Assembly: GCF_933775445.1 (NCBI RefSeq)
Contig: NC_065872.1
Location: 1,984,001-2,048,000 of the forward strand
DNA from: Argentina anserina
Taxonomy: Eukaryota > Streptophyta > Magnoliopsida > Rosales > Rosaceae
DNA: 64,000 nucleotides
Reading direction: 5' to 3'
The notes under the pieces: model-generated
Databases searched by the model: none
Told to the model about the DNA's origin: nothing
The model's input: only the letters and a program-made list of their open reading frames with translations
Position numbers and translations under genes: made by a program
In this document: positions 48,444 to 58,199 of the stretch, in pieces
Layout of the letters: each line of letters opens with the position of its first letter
Position numbering within the stretch: the first letter of the stretch is position 1

Positions 48444-51400
48444 ATGGCCTGCTTCACCTCCTCCAACTCGGTACTGCAGCAGAATCACCACCACCACCAC
48501 CACCTTGTTCCCTCCATCACCACCCTCTGTAAGTACCCATCTCCTCTCAGTGTCTTCGAATATCATGTCTTCACTTTCTCACCTCCCAAGCAAACACTTC
48601 AACTCAAACACACACTAAAACTCTATCCACTTCCACTAGCTAGACAAAACATCAACCACATAGCTGCAAAGCTTTCAACCTCCACCACATACCACGAACC
48701 AAACACAAAGACCCTGAAGAACTCAGCAACTGGAAAATCTGTGAAGAACAATGGCAGTTCAGCTGTGGATAAAAAAAGTGAAAGGTTCACTAAACAGAGA
48801 AGTACTAGGAAGGAGGGTGTGTGGCTTAAAGATGAGAGTAAGGAAAGAAAGAAGAGAGGCAATAGTGAAAGTGATCAGGTGGGGGAAGAGAAAAGGGGGA
48901 GATGGTCTAAGAAAAACAAGGTCAAGGTTAATGTGGACTTGCCTGAAGCTAAGATGAGAGTTGGATTGGATATGTGCTCAAAGAGAGGGGATGTAATGGG
49001 TGCTATTAAGTACTATGATTTGGCTCAAACTGAGGAGATTAAGTTAGGTCAGTACCATTACACTGTTTTGTTATATCTATGTTCTTCTGCAGCTGTTGGG
49101 GTTGTTCGTCCCGCTAAGAGTGGGTCTGGGACTCGAATTTTGGATACCATGGATTCGTCTGATGAAGAAACCGGGGAGTTGAGTAGGGTAAGAGACTCGG
49201 AGAGTGGGAATTGGGATGATACCAGTGGAAGTGATGAGGGTGCTGAAGAATTGGAGTTGAGTGCAGGGAATAGGTATGATGATGATGATGTGGATGGGGC
49301 TTCTGATAGAAGGAGGAACTCAGCGTGGTTTTCTAACGGGTTTGTGAAGCGAAACTCTCGTCTCTTAGATGGACTGAACAATCCTAGTTATCCTACCAAA
49401 GATGGAGATGATGGTACAAGTATTAAAGGTGGAAATGTGAAGCAAGAAAGCAATGAGATTCGGGTTAGTGAGGATGTGAGGAAGTATGCTTTACAAAGGG
49501 GATTTGAGATCTACGAGAAGATGCAATCAGATGGTATCATTGTGAATGAAGCAGCATTGACGTCTGTGGCTAGAATGGCAATGTCAATGGGGGATGGGGA
49601 TATGGCATTTGACATGGTGAAGCAAATGATATTGATGGGAATTAATCCTAGACTGCGTTCCTATGGTCCTGCATTATCTTCCTTTTGCAGTAGTGGCGAT
49701 ATTGACAAAGCATTTGCTGTTGAGAAACACATGTTGGAGCATGGTGTCTATCCAGAAGAGCCTGAACTGGAGGCCCTCTTAAGAGTGAGTGCTGGTGCTG
49801 GAAAGGGTGACAAGGTGTACTATATGTTGCACAAATTAAGAACAAGTGTAAGGAGGGTTTCGCCCTCTACTGCAGACTTAATTGTAAAGTGGTTTGAGAG
49901 CAAGGAAGCGTCGAGAGTGGGAAAGACAAAATGGGATGAAAGATTGATAAGGCAGGCCATTGAAAATGGAGGTGGTGGGTGGCATGGGCAGGGCTGGTTA
50001 GGGAAAGGAAAATGGTCAGTTCTACATACAACTATTGGATCCGATGGTTTGTGCAAATGCTGTGGGGGGAAATTGGCCACAATTGATCTTGATACTGTAG
50101 AAACAGAAAACTTTGCTGAATCAGTTGCATCTATAGCTATAAAGAGAGAAAAAAATTCTAGCTTTCAGAAGTTTCAAGTAAGAAAAGTCTCCAACAATGC
50201 TTATTACTTTTAATCTTGTATGGTTTGACTTAGGAATGACCGAAATTGTATTATGCAGAAATGGCTCAACTATTATGGACCTTTTGAAGCAGTGGTGGAT
50301 GGAGCTAATGTAGGCCTTTTCAGCCAGAAGAAATTCATCCCATCCAAGGCAAGTAGCTTGATGCTTAAGCACATACAACAGATTTTAACAGCTTGTCCTG
50401 ATTACTGATTGGTCTACATTAGCATGGTAAAATATTTAGGTCAATGCTGTCGTAAATGGCATACGCCAAAAGCTTCCTTCAAAGAGATGGCCACTCATTG
50501 TTCTTCATAATAGGCGTATCACTGGAGGTAGAATGGATGAACGAATGAATAAGGCGTTGATTGAGAAGTGGCAAAATGCTGATGCTCTCTATGCAACACC
50601 TAGTGGGTCTAATGATGATTGGTCAGTAAGAGCAATATTAAAATTTAGAAGAGTGTTATTCTTGCATAGTTTGGAATGGATGATGTATACTCATTTGAAG
50701 TGCCGTCATTTTTAGGTACTGGTTGTATGCTGCAATTAAGTTCAAGTGCTTACTTGTGACAAATGATGAGATGAGAGACCATACATTTCAACTTCTTGGC
50801 AATGATTTCTTTCCAAGATGGAAAGAAAGGCATCAAGTGAGTGAGGCTGTCTAGGATAATGACACTTATCTATAGTCTGTACTAGATTACTAGGTCCAAA
50901 TTATTTATACTTTTTGCAGTTGATAATACTTAATTCTCTGTATAATTTCTGATCCTGTTTATCTTACATCTCACTTATCCTCATTAATGTAGGTGCACTT
51001 TAGTTTTTCTGAAGGTGGTCCAGTGTTTCATATGCCTCCTCCTTGTTCTATTGTAATTCAGGTAAAAAAACAATCAATCTGCCACTTTTAATTGAATTAA
51101 ATTTTGATGAAAAGAGTGTAGATCTTGATGCACCTTGATGATATATGTTCACAGGAATCACCAGAAGGGCACTGGCATATTCCAGTTGAATCAGAACATG
51201 GTTATGAAGCCAAAAGAATGTGGTTATGTATTATGCGAGCTAAATCACGTGAGGCTAGGGAGGATTCTGCAACCAGACCTGAAGGTAATTTGTGAGTGTA
51301 ATAAATTCATGGTTTTATTTACGAATCTTATGTTGGCAACATAAGATAGTTCAGTTTAACGTGATACTAGGATATTAAATGATTAGATTTTACATATTTC

Positions 51401-51833
51401 TTAAACATTTCTAGGTTTGTAGATCATGGTATTCTCTGCACCTTTATAAGTTATGGTTCTAAATCATACATCAATCGTCTGTTGTGCACTCGGGCCAATA
51501 CTGTGATGCTTGAACTGAATTACATTAATTACCGATATCAGGTTGCTTTTCATTATAGTGCAATCACTATTGTATTTATACATTAACTAAATTTCTTTGT
51601 ATGGAGTAGATGATGAACCTCCACACTATGACAAGGGATTTGCTAGTTCAGCCATCCAGTCAGAACCGTCGAAAATAAAAAACCACAAATACACTAGAAA
51701 CCGACCTCAGGAAATTCTCAAGGGTCTCAAAGATATCCTATCAGGTTCCACAACCTCATATCATCATTCAATACTACCAGAAATTGAAACTGCAGAGAAG
51801 ATTGGTGGATGGACCATAGACTTTCAAATATGA
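48444..51833 (+). CDS. PRORP1: Protein-only RNase P, organellar type (PRORP1), 7 exons, 849 aa
   Basis: PRORP1 removes 5' leaders from pre-tRNAs in mitochondria and plastids without an RNA subunit. Exons: 48444-50177, 50259-50348, 50440-50621, 50716-50836, 50993-51061, 51155-51284, 51610-51833 (2550 nt). The start is the first ATG in frame (MACFTSSNS). The His-run and Ser/Thr-rich leader fits an organelle targeting region. PPR segments follow (MRVGLDMCSKRGDVMGAIKY, VYPEEPELEALLRVSAGAGK). The CKCC and WHIP segments belong to the zinc-binding central domain. The NYN nuclease aspartates are all present: Asp592 (VVDGANVGL), Asp667 and Asp668 (SNDDW), Asp686 (TNDEMRDH), each exactly 193 residues beyond Arabidopsis D399, D474, D475 and D493. 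An insert of low complexity (about residues 220-340) and a C-terminal extension make it longer than the 572-aa Arabidopsis protein. Intron 2 has a GC donor. Confidence 0.96.
50349..50439 (+). other. GC-AG intron 2 of PRORP1
   Basis: The exon end CCATCCAAG must join to GTCAATGCTG to give the family sequence PSKVNAVVNGIRQ. The intron then starts GCAAGT, the same GC donor context as TCX intron 7, and ends TTTAG. The nearest GT donor (GGCAA|GTAGC) would break the frame. Confidence 0.82.
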
Positions 51834-52269
51834 AGTTAATGACCATCTTGCTGAGGACTTTCAACTAGGCACATAGGTCATAAACTTCCAAACATTTGTT
51901 TTTCCTATAGCAGGGAGCTGATTATTTAGTTGGAGAGGTATGTAGATTTCCACTGCAGAAAGTCATTTCTGCTATCAGATTTTTGTTGGTCAGAGCTAGA
52001 TTTTGTTCTCCTCTTTTCGCACGGTGTTAGTGTAAAGTTGAATTATTGGAAGAATGGTAGGAATATTAATATATGATGGTCCTCATATGGACCATTTTCT
52101 ATATACTCTTTTCTGTAGCATTTGAATTCATATTCATACAATCATAGGTAGTACTTTGCATATAACTACATAGTCTGCATTTTTTTAAATAATTTATTTG
52201 GGGATGAAAATATGATAATATATATATATGATTTCTGATTGATCAACTCCATATAATAATCTGGCCTTC

Positions 52270-52303
<34 letters not shown>

Positions 52304-53055
52304 CTCAAATTAGAAGGTCCGCGCACGCGTATTTCCATTTTTGAACCATTTTTTTGTTGAATTTTCTCATCTCAAATAAGGGCTATATATATATATGTGT
52401 GTGTGTGTGTGGATTAAGATAACCCAAATTGAATCTAATCACATTATGCAACCACTGCAATGCAGCTCAGCCATGACTCAAGAATAAATTTGAAAATGCA
52501 TGAAGGAAATAGAAAAAATTGCCTAAGCAAAACTAAGATATAAATTCTCTCACATGCACAATTGCACATTTCATGTTTGATCGAGCTAATCTGTAACTAC
52601 AGACAATCATCTCTAATAGTCAGAATACAAAAGGGTTTGATTTGAACCGAGGTAATGCTCCAAAGTGAGATATATGAGAGTGAAAATCTTATAATTTTGT
52701 CATAATCCAAGTAAAACATTAGTTACCGAGCTTTCATCCTCAAGTAATTTCTATGATGTTGTGGTTGGGTACTGAGTCACTGCCTAGTTTTTTTTTTTTA
52801 ACTTTTCTCCTATAAACTGAAAAGTAAAGAACACAAAATCACGGGCTGCAGTTGCAATTTGTCATCATCCTCCTTTCTTGAACATGCAGGGGATAATTGA
52901 TGTATCATAGCATGGAGAGAATCAATACTCCTTTTAAATGTGCCTTTGTTTCTTCTCCTCTCTTTCTCTTAGCTTAAAAACAAAACCAGCCCACATTGCT
53001 TATCCTCCCACTTTTAACTCTCGCAAGCTTTCCAAACCTCAGAAGAAGTTCAAAC
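51834..53055. other. Intergenic spacer with (AT)n and (GT)n microsatellites
   Basis: PRORP1 3' UTR is followed by AT-rich DNA. An (AT) tract covers about 52272-52300 and a TATATATGTGTGTGTGTG run about 52384-52411. No coding or RNA gene was recognised. A short leader for the ABIL gene probably begins near 52950 (frames there overlap the true start and are not genes). Confidence 0.55.
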
Positions 53056-54513
53056 ATGGAGAAGATGGAGAACTCTATACCCTGCTCTGTGAAGCAAGAA
53101 GATTCAGAAGGAGAGTCCATGGACATTATGAACTTTGATAAGTCTCTCCAGGTACGTACATGGTTTTCAAACCCCCAATGATTTGTGCAACTCTTCTCTA
53201 TTGTTGAGGTGTTAAAGCTTATTTTGAGTTTGGGTTTGAAGGAACTGAAAGCCTTGAGTTCCCAACTTCATTATGCTGCTGAATACTGTGAATCAACCTT
53301 CTTGGCTGCCCAAGAAAAGAGAGCGTGAGTCTTGTTTGCTATGCAGTTTTTACTTTAGTGTTCATTGAATAGATTAAATATGACAAGACATATGTCTAAA
53401 ACGACATAGTTTTACGAACATCGTGATTGCCTGATTGACCGGGAATGGTTATATTTTGGCAGGGTGGTGGAAAACACAAGAGAGTATGTATGCAGAGCTG
53501 TGGTGACTGTTGTTGATCATCTCGGATGCGTTTCTGCTAACATCAGTGGCCTCATTTCTGAGACTAAAGAATTTTCAGACGCTGAGCTGCGAATCAATTG
53601 CCTTAAACAAGTAACTATAAATTGGTTAAATTCTATCAATTTCATCATCATCATCATGTAGTTGTCCTTAAGAGTTCATGTACTTATTGCAAAAGTTGGT
53701 TTTGTACTTGATAGAGAATTCTCCTATGTGAACAATTTACCCACAAGTTTGCTCTCACAAGAACGCGATGGCATGAGACTTTGCCTCGGCATAGCGCACG
53801 TTTTCTATTTGCACGTAATACCGTTCCACTTTCCTCTTATAACTACTGTTGAAGCTTTCTGTCACTAAGTCTTTGGTTTTGTGATCAGCTATCAGACATG
53901 ACGAAAAATCAAAAGAAGATATGAGGTGAGCTTGTCTTTCATTATGTATTGTCTAGACATTGTTGAACTGCATGGTCCTTAGGTCCTTCTTTTGATCAAA
54001 TTGATAAATTTGATCCATTCATGCAGGGATTCTGGAGTACCGGCCTTTCGAAAAGCTATTGACAAGCATGAATTTGAGAGAGAGGAAGCAATGCCACTTT
54101 TCTTGTACACTTACTCGCACAAACCGTCTTTGTCCAAGGATAATGCTAATCCAGCTTTAGGTGATATTGTGTTTTCATATGTACGTTAGTATATCTTTCT
54201 TCTTTTCTTTCATGAATGAATTGTCTGTGCTTAACATGGACTTCCTCCATGTAGTGCCTGTTCGTGATGGCTTATCAATCCTTTCCAGAGGTCCAAAACC
54301 AACATTTCATTTCCAGGTTAGTTGAATGCAGAATAGTACGCAACATCTTAAAATTAAGTCTTGATTTCATCGCGTCCATTTATGTCCTTAAATCTCCATT
54401 TCCACACTGATGGTGATCTAATGCAGGAAACTCGGAAGGGACGCAATGTCAGGAAATCTGGGCAGGGTGGTGACATGTTTTCACTCATGAGACGAGCTAG
54501 GCGAGCGATGTGA
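53056..54513 (+). CDS. ABI-like (ABIL) subunit of the SCAR/WAVE complex, 8 exons, 248 aa
   Basis: ABIL proteins are the plant Abi1/2 equivalents in the WAVE regulatory complex, which activates ARP2/3 actin nucleation at membranes. Exons: 53056-53151, 53242-53324, 53463-53610, 53715-53814, 53889-53925, 54027-54160, 54255-54316, 54427-54513 (747 nt). The conserved N-terminal half is intact: SLQELKALSSQLHYAAEYCE, YVCRAVVTVVDHLGCVSANI, then LRINCLKQRILLCEQF and the Trp-containing segment TRTRWHETLPRHS. The basic C-terminus (RRARRAM) follows a short spacer. ATG 53056 gives MEKMENSIPC; the nearby ATG (residue 4) is an alternative. Length is in the usual ABIL range, nearest to ABIL5-like forms, but the paralogue is not settled. 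It is the only recognised actin-related gene in the window. Confidence 0.9.
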
Positions 54514-55053
54514 AAACTCTTAAAAGTTATATGTATCAAAAATTTCTAGTATTAGCTAGCTAGACTACTGTTGATGCTCATATATGTGGATGCCAATATT
54601 TTTCTAGTGCAGCAGTGCTTGTATTTAAAACAATTTAAGGCCCTCTGCTTCCACAATGACATGTGCTTAAGCAATGCAACAAAGTTATTACAGTAGAAAG
54701 CAACCAAGATTGGAGGGGCTGCAGCCTGCATGAAGCGGGTGATAAACAGTGCAGCGTTTCGGAGTTTCGGATGTTTTGAACAACCAATTCGTGTAACAGA
54801 TTTTTTATTTTTATCCAAGTACATATGATAAACTTCTAGCCACCAATGTAAACAAGCGAATTTGGATTATGCATCATCAAGCATACAAATTAAATTTTCC
54901 ACTAGGAAATGTGTATTGTTTTTTGTTTGATACGACATTACGATTATCGATTCGTAGACTAATGAGAGGATCCTGATAGACTATTTTACATTCCATATAT
55001 ATGTTTTTGTTTTTTGGTGATTCATTCCATATATGTGTTGTGTTGGCTAGTTC
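54514..55053. other. Convergent spacer between ABIL and F-box/PP2-B genes
   Basis: 3' flanks of two genes transcribed toward each other. An open frame on the minus strand (54552-54824) has no recognisable family. Nothing else was seen. Confidence 0.5.
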
Positions 55054-56044
55054 CTAGCTTTTTGGTCTGACCTCAATCCCTTGAATAAGGAGACCTGTCA
55101 TACCAGACTCAATATTACAACAAATCATTTCCAACTCCCCGTCTTCGTCTCCTTTACAGTGAAACTCACCCAGCTCAAGTTCCAGCCACCCATCCGTCCT
55201 GCCTTCATTCGGAAATTTAGGTTTCTTGATTTTGTGCCAACGAACCAACCAATATTCCTCTACATCTCTTCTAGGTGTCAGAAACGCAGAGGGTTTAATG
55301 CCTGCCGTTATTTCCTCTAAACCAGGGCATTCGTAGTCAAAGCCATAAGCTCTTGCACCAACTGTTACCTTGATAGGCCAGAAATGTACACTACGGCGTT
55401 TAGTTAACTTGTACACCAGAAAAGCTTTATACGTCGTCAATGGAGATAGCATGCGCGTCTTGATTCTCCCACGGATTTCAAACCAGCATACCGAACCATA
55501 AAGCTCGGCTGCGTCCTTAAACCTGGACTCGTCATGAGTAAGATATTGCCTTCTCCAATACGGATCAGTATTATCCCAAGCAATCCTGAGGCGCTTTGCA
55601 GCTATCATATACGACTTCTTCCCACTCCATTTTCATATTTCCATCTTCAATGAGGACGGGTCCGTCGCAGAGAGACATGTAGAGCTCCTTCTTTGATTTA
55701 TGAGAGGAGGAGGAGGAGGAAAGGGATTTGGACTGGGAAAGGATCGTGTGTGTATCATGCGGGATGAACTTGTCCCAAACGGCATCGGAATCTGCGGCAG
55801 ACCTGATAACCCTAGACAGCAAGGAGAGCCTGCATGCATCTGGAGGACTTGTCAACGAGATCACGTGGGCTATACATGCTTCCGGCAAAGCTTGCAAGTC
55901 CAGCAAAGGCTGCTGCTTCATCTCCGTCGCAAGTGATTCCTCCTCTCTTGAGTTTTTTTCCACCTTCTCCGACGTCATTCTGCTTTTCATCCTCTTGTTC
56001 ATGTGCCCTGTTTCTTCTTCGCCGTCGGTGGCTCTGGCTACCAT
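55054..56044 (-). pseudogene. F-box/PP2-B (phloem-lectin-like) gene with a +1 frameshift
   Basis: PP2-B proteins join an F-box, which recruits SCF ubiquitin ligases, to a Nictaba-like lectin domain. Frame 56044-55571 starts MVARATDGEEETG and holds the F-box (LPEACIAHVISLTSPPDACR...AADSDAVWDKFIPHD). The second frame (55608-55054) holds the lectin part (AAELYGSVCWFEIRGRI, GWLELELGEF, IEVRPKS). The family sequence W-S-G-K-K-S-Y-M-I is readable only by changing frame within the run AAAA (55630-55633 plus strand), where one A is in excess. The frames overlap by about 40 bp, and no GT-AG pair there can repair the join. Otherwise no internal stop exists, so the break is recent, or an assembly error. 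The gene is single-exon; a normal product would be about 330 aa. Confidence 0.82.
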
Positions 56045-56512
56045 TAGGGGATTTTACCGTTAAGGGATTTACTTTTTGGGGACGGGCTGTGAGAAGGATG
56101 AGATATGTCGGGGTTCGACTCATTTAACTGGAAATTAGAATACTCAACAAGCTTTAAACGAAATTAGAAAAAATTGTTTTTAAAATATTTTCTAGATTGT
56201 TTTGTCTTTTTTTTTTTTTTTTCTTTTAATTTCAGCTATAACTTTATCGTCCCGCAATGAATTTGAGCGTGATTAGTACCGTTGGAAAAATATTTCCCCT
56301 CTTTCATTTAATAATATACTCACTCCGAACCGACCACCATACAAGGCGCAACAACACTCACAATGGACTATCGCCGTCCATAGTGGTGCTCCAAGCTTTT
56401 CCGGCCAAACCGGAGCCCGAGACTCCTTAATTTTAGTCTTCATTCTAAGCATACTAATACCAATCTCTTTTAAATTTTAACATAATTTCACTTTTTAGAC
56501 TTTTTCTCGGAA

Positions 56513-57020
56513 TGTCACACCATATGTCACACTACATATCACAGTATCACACTAACAGTTACACCACCTTTCACACTACCTATCACACCCCCTGTCACAC
56601 CTAATGACACACTATCTATCACATTAACTGTCACATCCATATCACATCCTTGTCACACCCCATGTCACACTACTTATCACACATCTATCACACCCATGTC
56701 ACACCCCTGTCACACCCCCTGTCACACTAACTGTCACACCCCCTGTTACACTACATGTCACACTCTTTATCACAATGTTTTCTGTGACTATGTTGTGACA
56801 AGAAGAAGAAGAAGAAGAAGAATGACTATAAATAATGAACTTTTGTCTACTGTTATGCATGTGAACTTGTAGCTGTGTCAGATAATGTGACATGTATTGT
56901 TACGAGTAATGTGATGAGTAAACTGATAGTCACTCTACCAGCCACACTATTGTCACACCACCAGTCACACTAACATTGTCAAGTGACAGATAGTGTGACG
57001 GGTAGTGTGATGGGTGATAA
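56513..57020. repeat. Degenerate TGTCACAC minisatellite with opposed-orientation blocks
   Basis: From 56513 to about 56774 the sequence is a run of TGTCACAC or TATCACAC words separated by 3-8 variable bases, giving units of 11-16 bp. After an AAG microsatellite (56799-56821), words in the opposite sense (TAGTGTGACG, AATGTGAC) fill 56874-56924. Forward words return at 56925-56981 and opposite ones at 56982-57020. The opposed blocks could fold on each other. Chance open frames here read as (S/G)VTGG repeats and are not genes. Confidence 0.75.
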
Positions 57021-57466
57021 GACGAGTAGTTTCTTGCAACTAATCTTAACTCCAACCAAGTCGTCGAACACGCAGAAAATTTACATAAGGGGGAAATTAG
57101 AAGCTTCCAATAGAAAGAAGATAGTTATACAAATGAACACAAAGCTAGTTAATTATGCCTTAATTATCAAACCCACAGTAGTAGTTATTCCACAATCAAA
57201 TCCATGACTCTCTCCCTTACACTCATCTACTCTTTTCTCTTATTCATATCTTTCTCTCCCGAAACTTCTTATTCTCCAAAGGCCCAAACTACCACCATCA
57301 AATCCTTGACTCTATATATATAAATCAAACCAATCAAATTGTGTAGTTACCAGGTTGCGGCATAATCGATCTTGACGTTAAGGAATTAAAAGAATAAAGA
57401 AAAGCCAGAACTGCATCTAATCGAATAAGAAGACTCAGTAAGCAGGTCTCCCTCCGACGACAATAG

Positions 57467-57468
<2 letters not shown>

Positions 57469-57529
<61 letters not shown>
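57469..57529. repeat. (TC)n microsatellite, about 30 repeats
   Basis: Uninterrupted TC dinucleotides of about 61 bp. Long Arg-Glu open frames on the minus strand here are products of this repeat. It sits just before a small ATG frame at 57544, a placement typical of plant leader sequences. Confidence 0.95.
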
Positions 57530-57530
<1 letters not shown>

Positions 57531-57543
57531 AAAAGGAACTGCA

Positions 57544-57696
57544 ATGGTGCGACGACGGAAAGATTTTGAGGCTTCGACGGCGAAGAAGAAGAAGAGAACC
57601 GACTTGGCAACGCAAATCTGGTTTTTAAGGACTAGTGGCACTTGTGTAATTATTGTGACTTGTATGGGCAACGCTTTAAGAGTTTTAAGAACATGA
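57544..57696 (+). CDS. Possible small basic protein, 50 aa
   Basis: ATG follows the long pyrimidine tract after 14 bp. The frame begins MVRRRKDFEASTAKKKKRTD, which looks like the start of a basic nuclear protein, then becomes hydrophobic and stops at TGA 57694-57696. I recognise no family and see no splice continuation. It may be a relict first exon, a small gene, or chance. Confidence 0.2.
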   Translation: MVRRRKDFEASTAKKKKRTDLATQIWFLRTSGTCVIIVTCMGNALRVLRT

Positions 57697-58199
57697 CTTT
57701 TTTCTAATTTTTAAAACTTAAGTGATTGTTTTCTTATTTCATGTGTTAAAATAGACTTTTTTATGAGAACCCTTATTATATATAATTTTGCATCAACTGA
57801 TCAAAATGTATGATTTAAGGTCCATTATATGAAAAGGTTTCATAGCCTTCTTGTATAAAATCAACAATTTTAGCTTTGTTGATTTAGAAGAAAAACAAAA
57901 CATAAGATGCCAAACAAGCCTTTCGAAAAACTTGATAAAATGCATTACTGTTTCTACAAGCTGATGAACTCTATTATCATCAAATCAGTGCCCGACTCAA
58001 ATTTTACTCCAACTTCACCCTACTCATATTTCACACTCCGACTTCACTATCCTCAGTTGGAAGGAAGAGATCGTACTATACATAGAATTACCGACAAGAA
58101 GTATCCTAGTAGCCAATTATGTACGTATCTTTCTCTATGTCGAACTTCCCTCTCACTCCTTGTCCCTCTTTATTGATCAACTCTTTGATTTCCATAAAT
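57697..58199. other. Intergenic, downstream of RopGEF
   Basis: AT-rich spacer and, nearest 58199, the RopGEF 3' UTR (minus strand). The open frame at 57907-58176 has no recognisable family. Confidence 0.5.

Noticed and set aside
56699..56893. Open frame reading as SVTGG repeats
   Set aside because: A by-product of the TGTCACAC minisatellite on the minus strand, not a repeat protein.
57334..57615. Arg-Glu repeat frames on the minus strand
   Set aside because: Translation of the (TC)n microsatellite.
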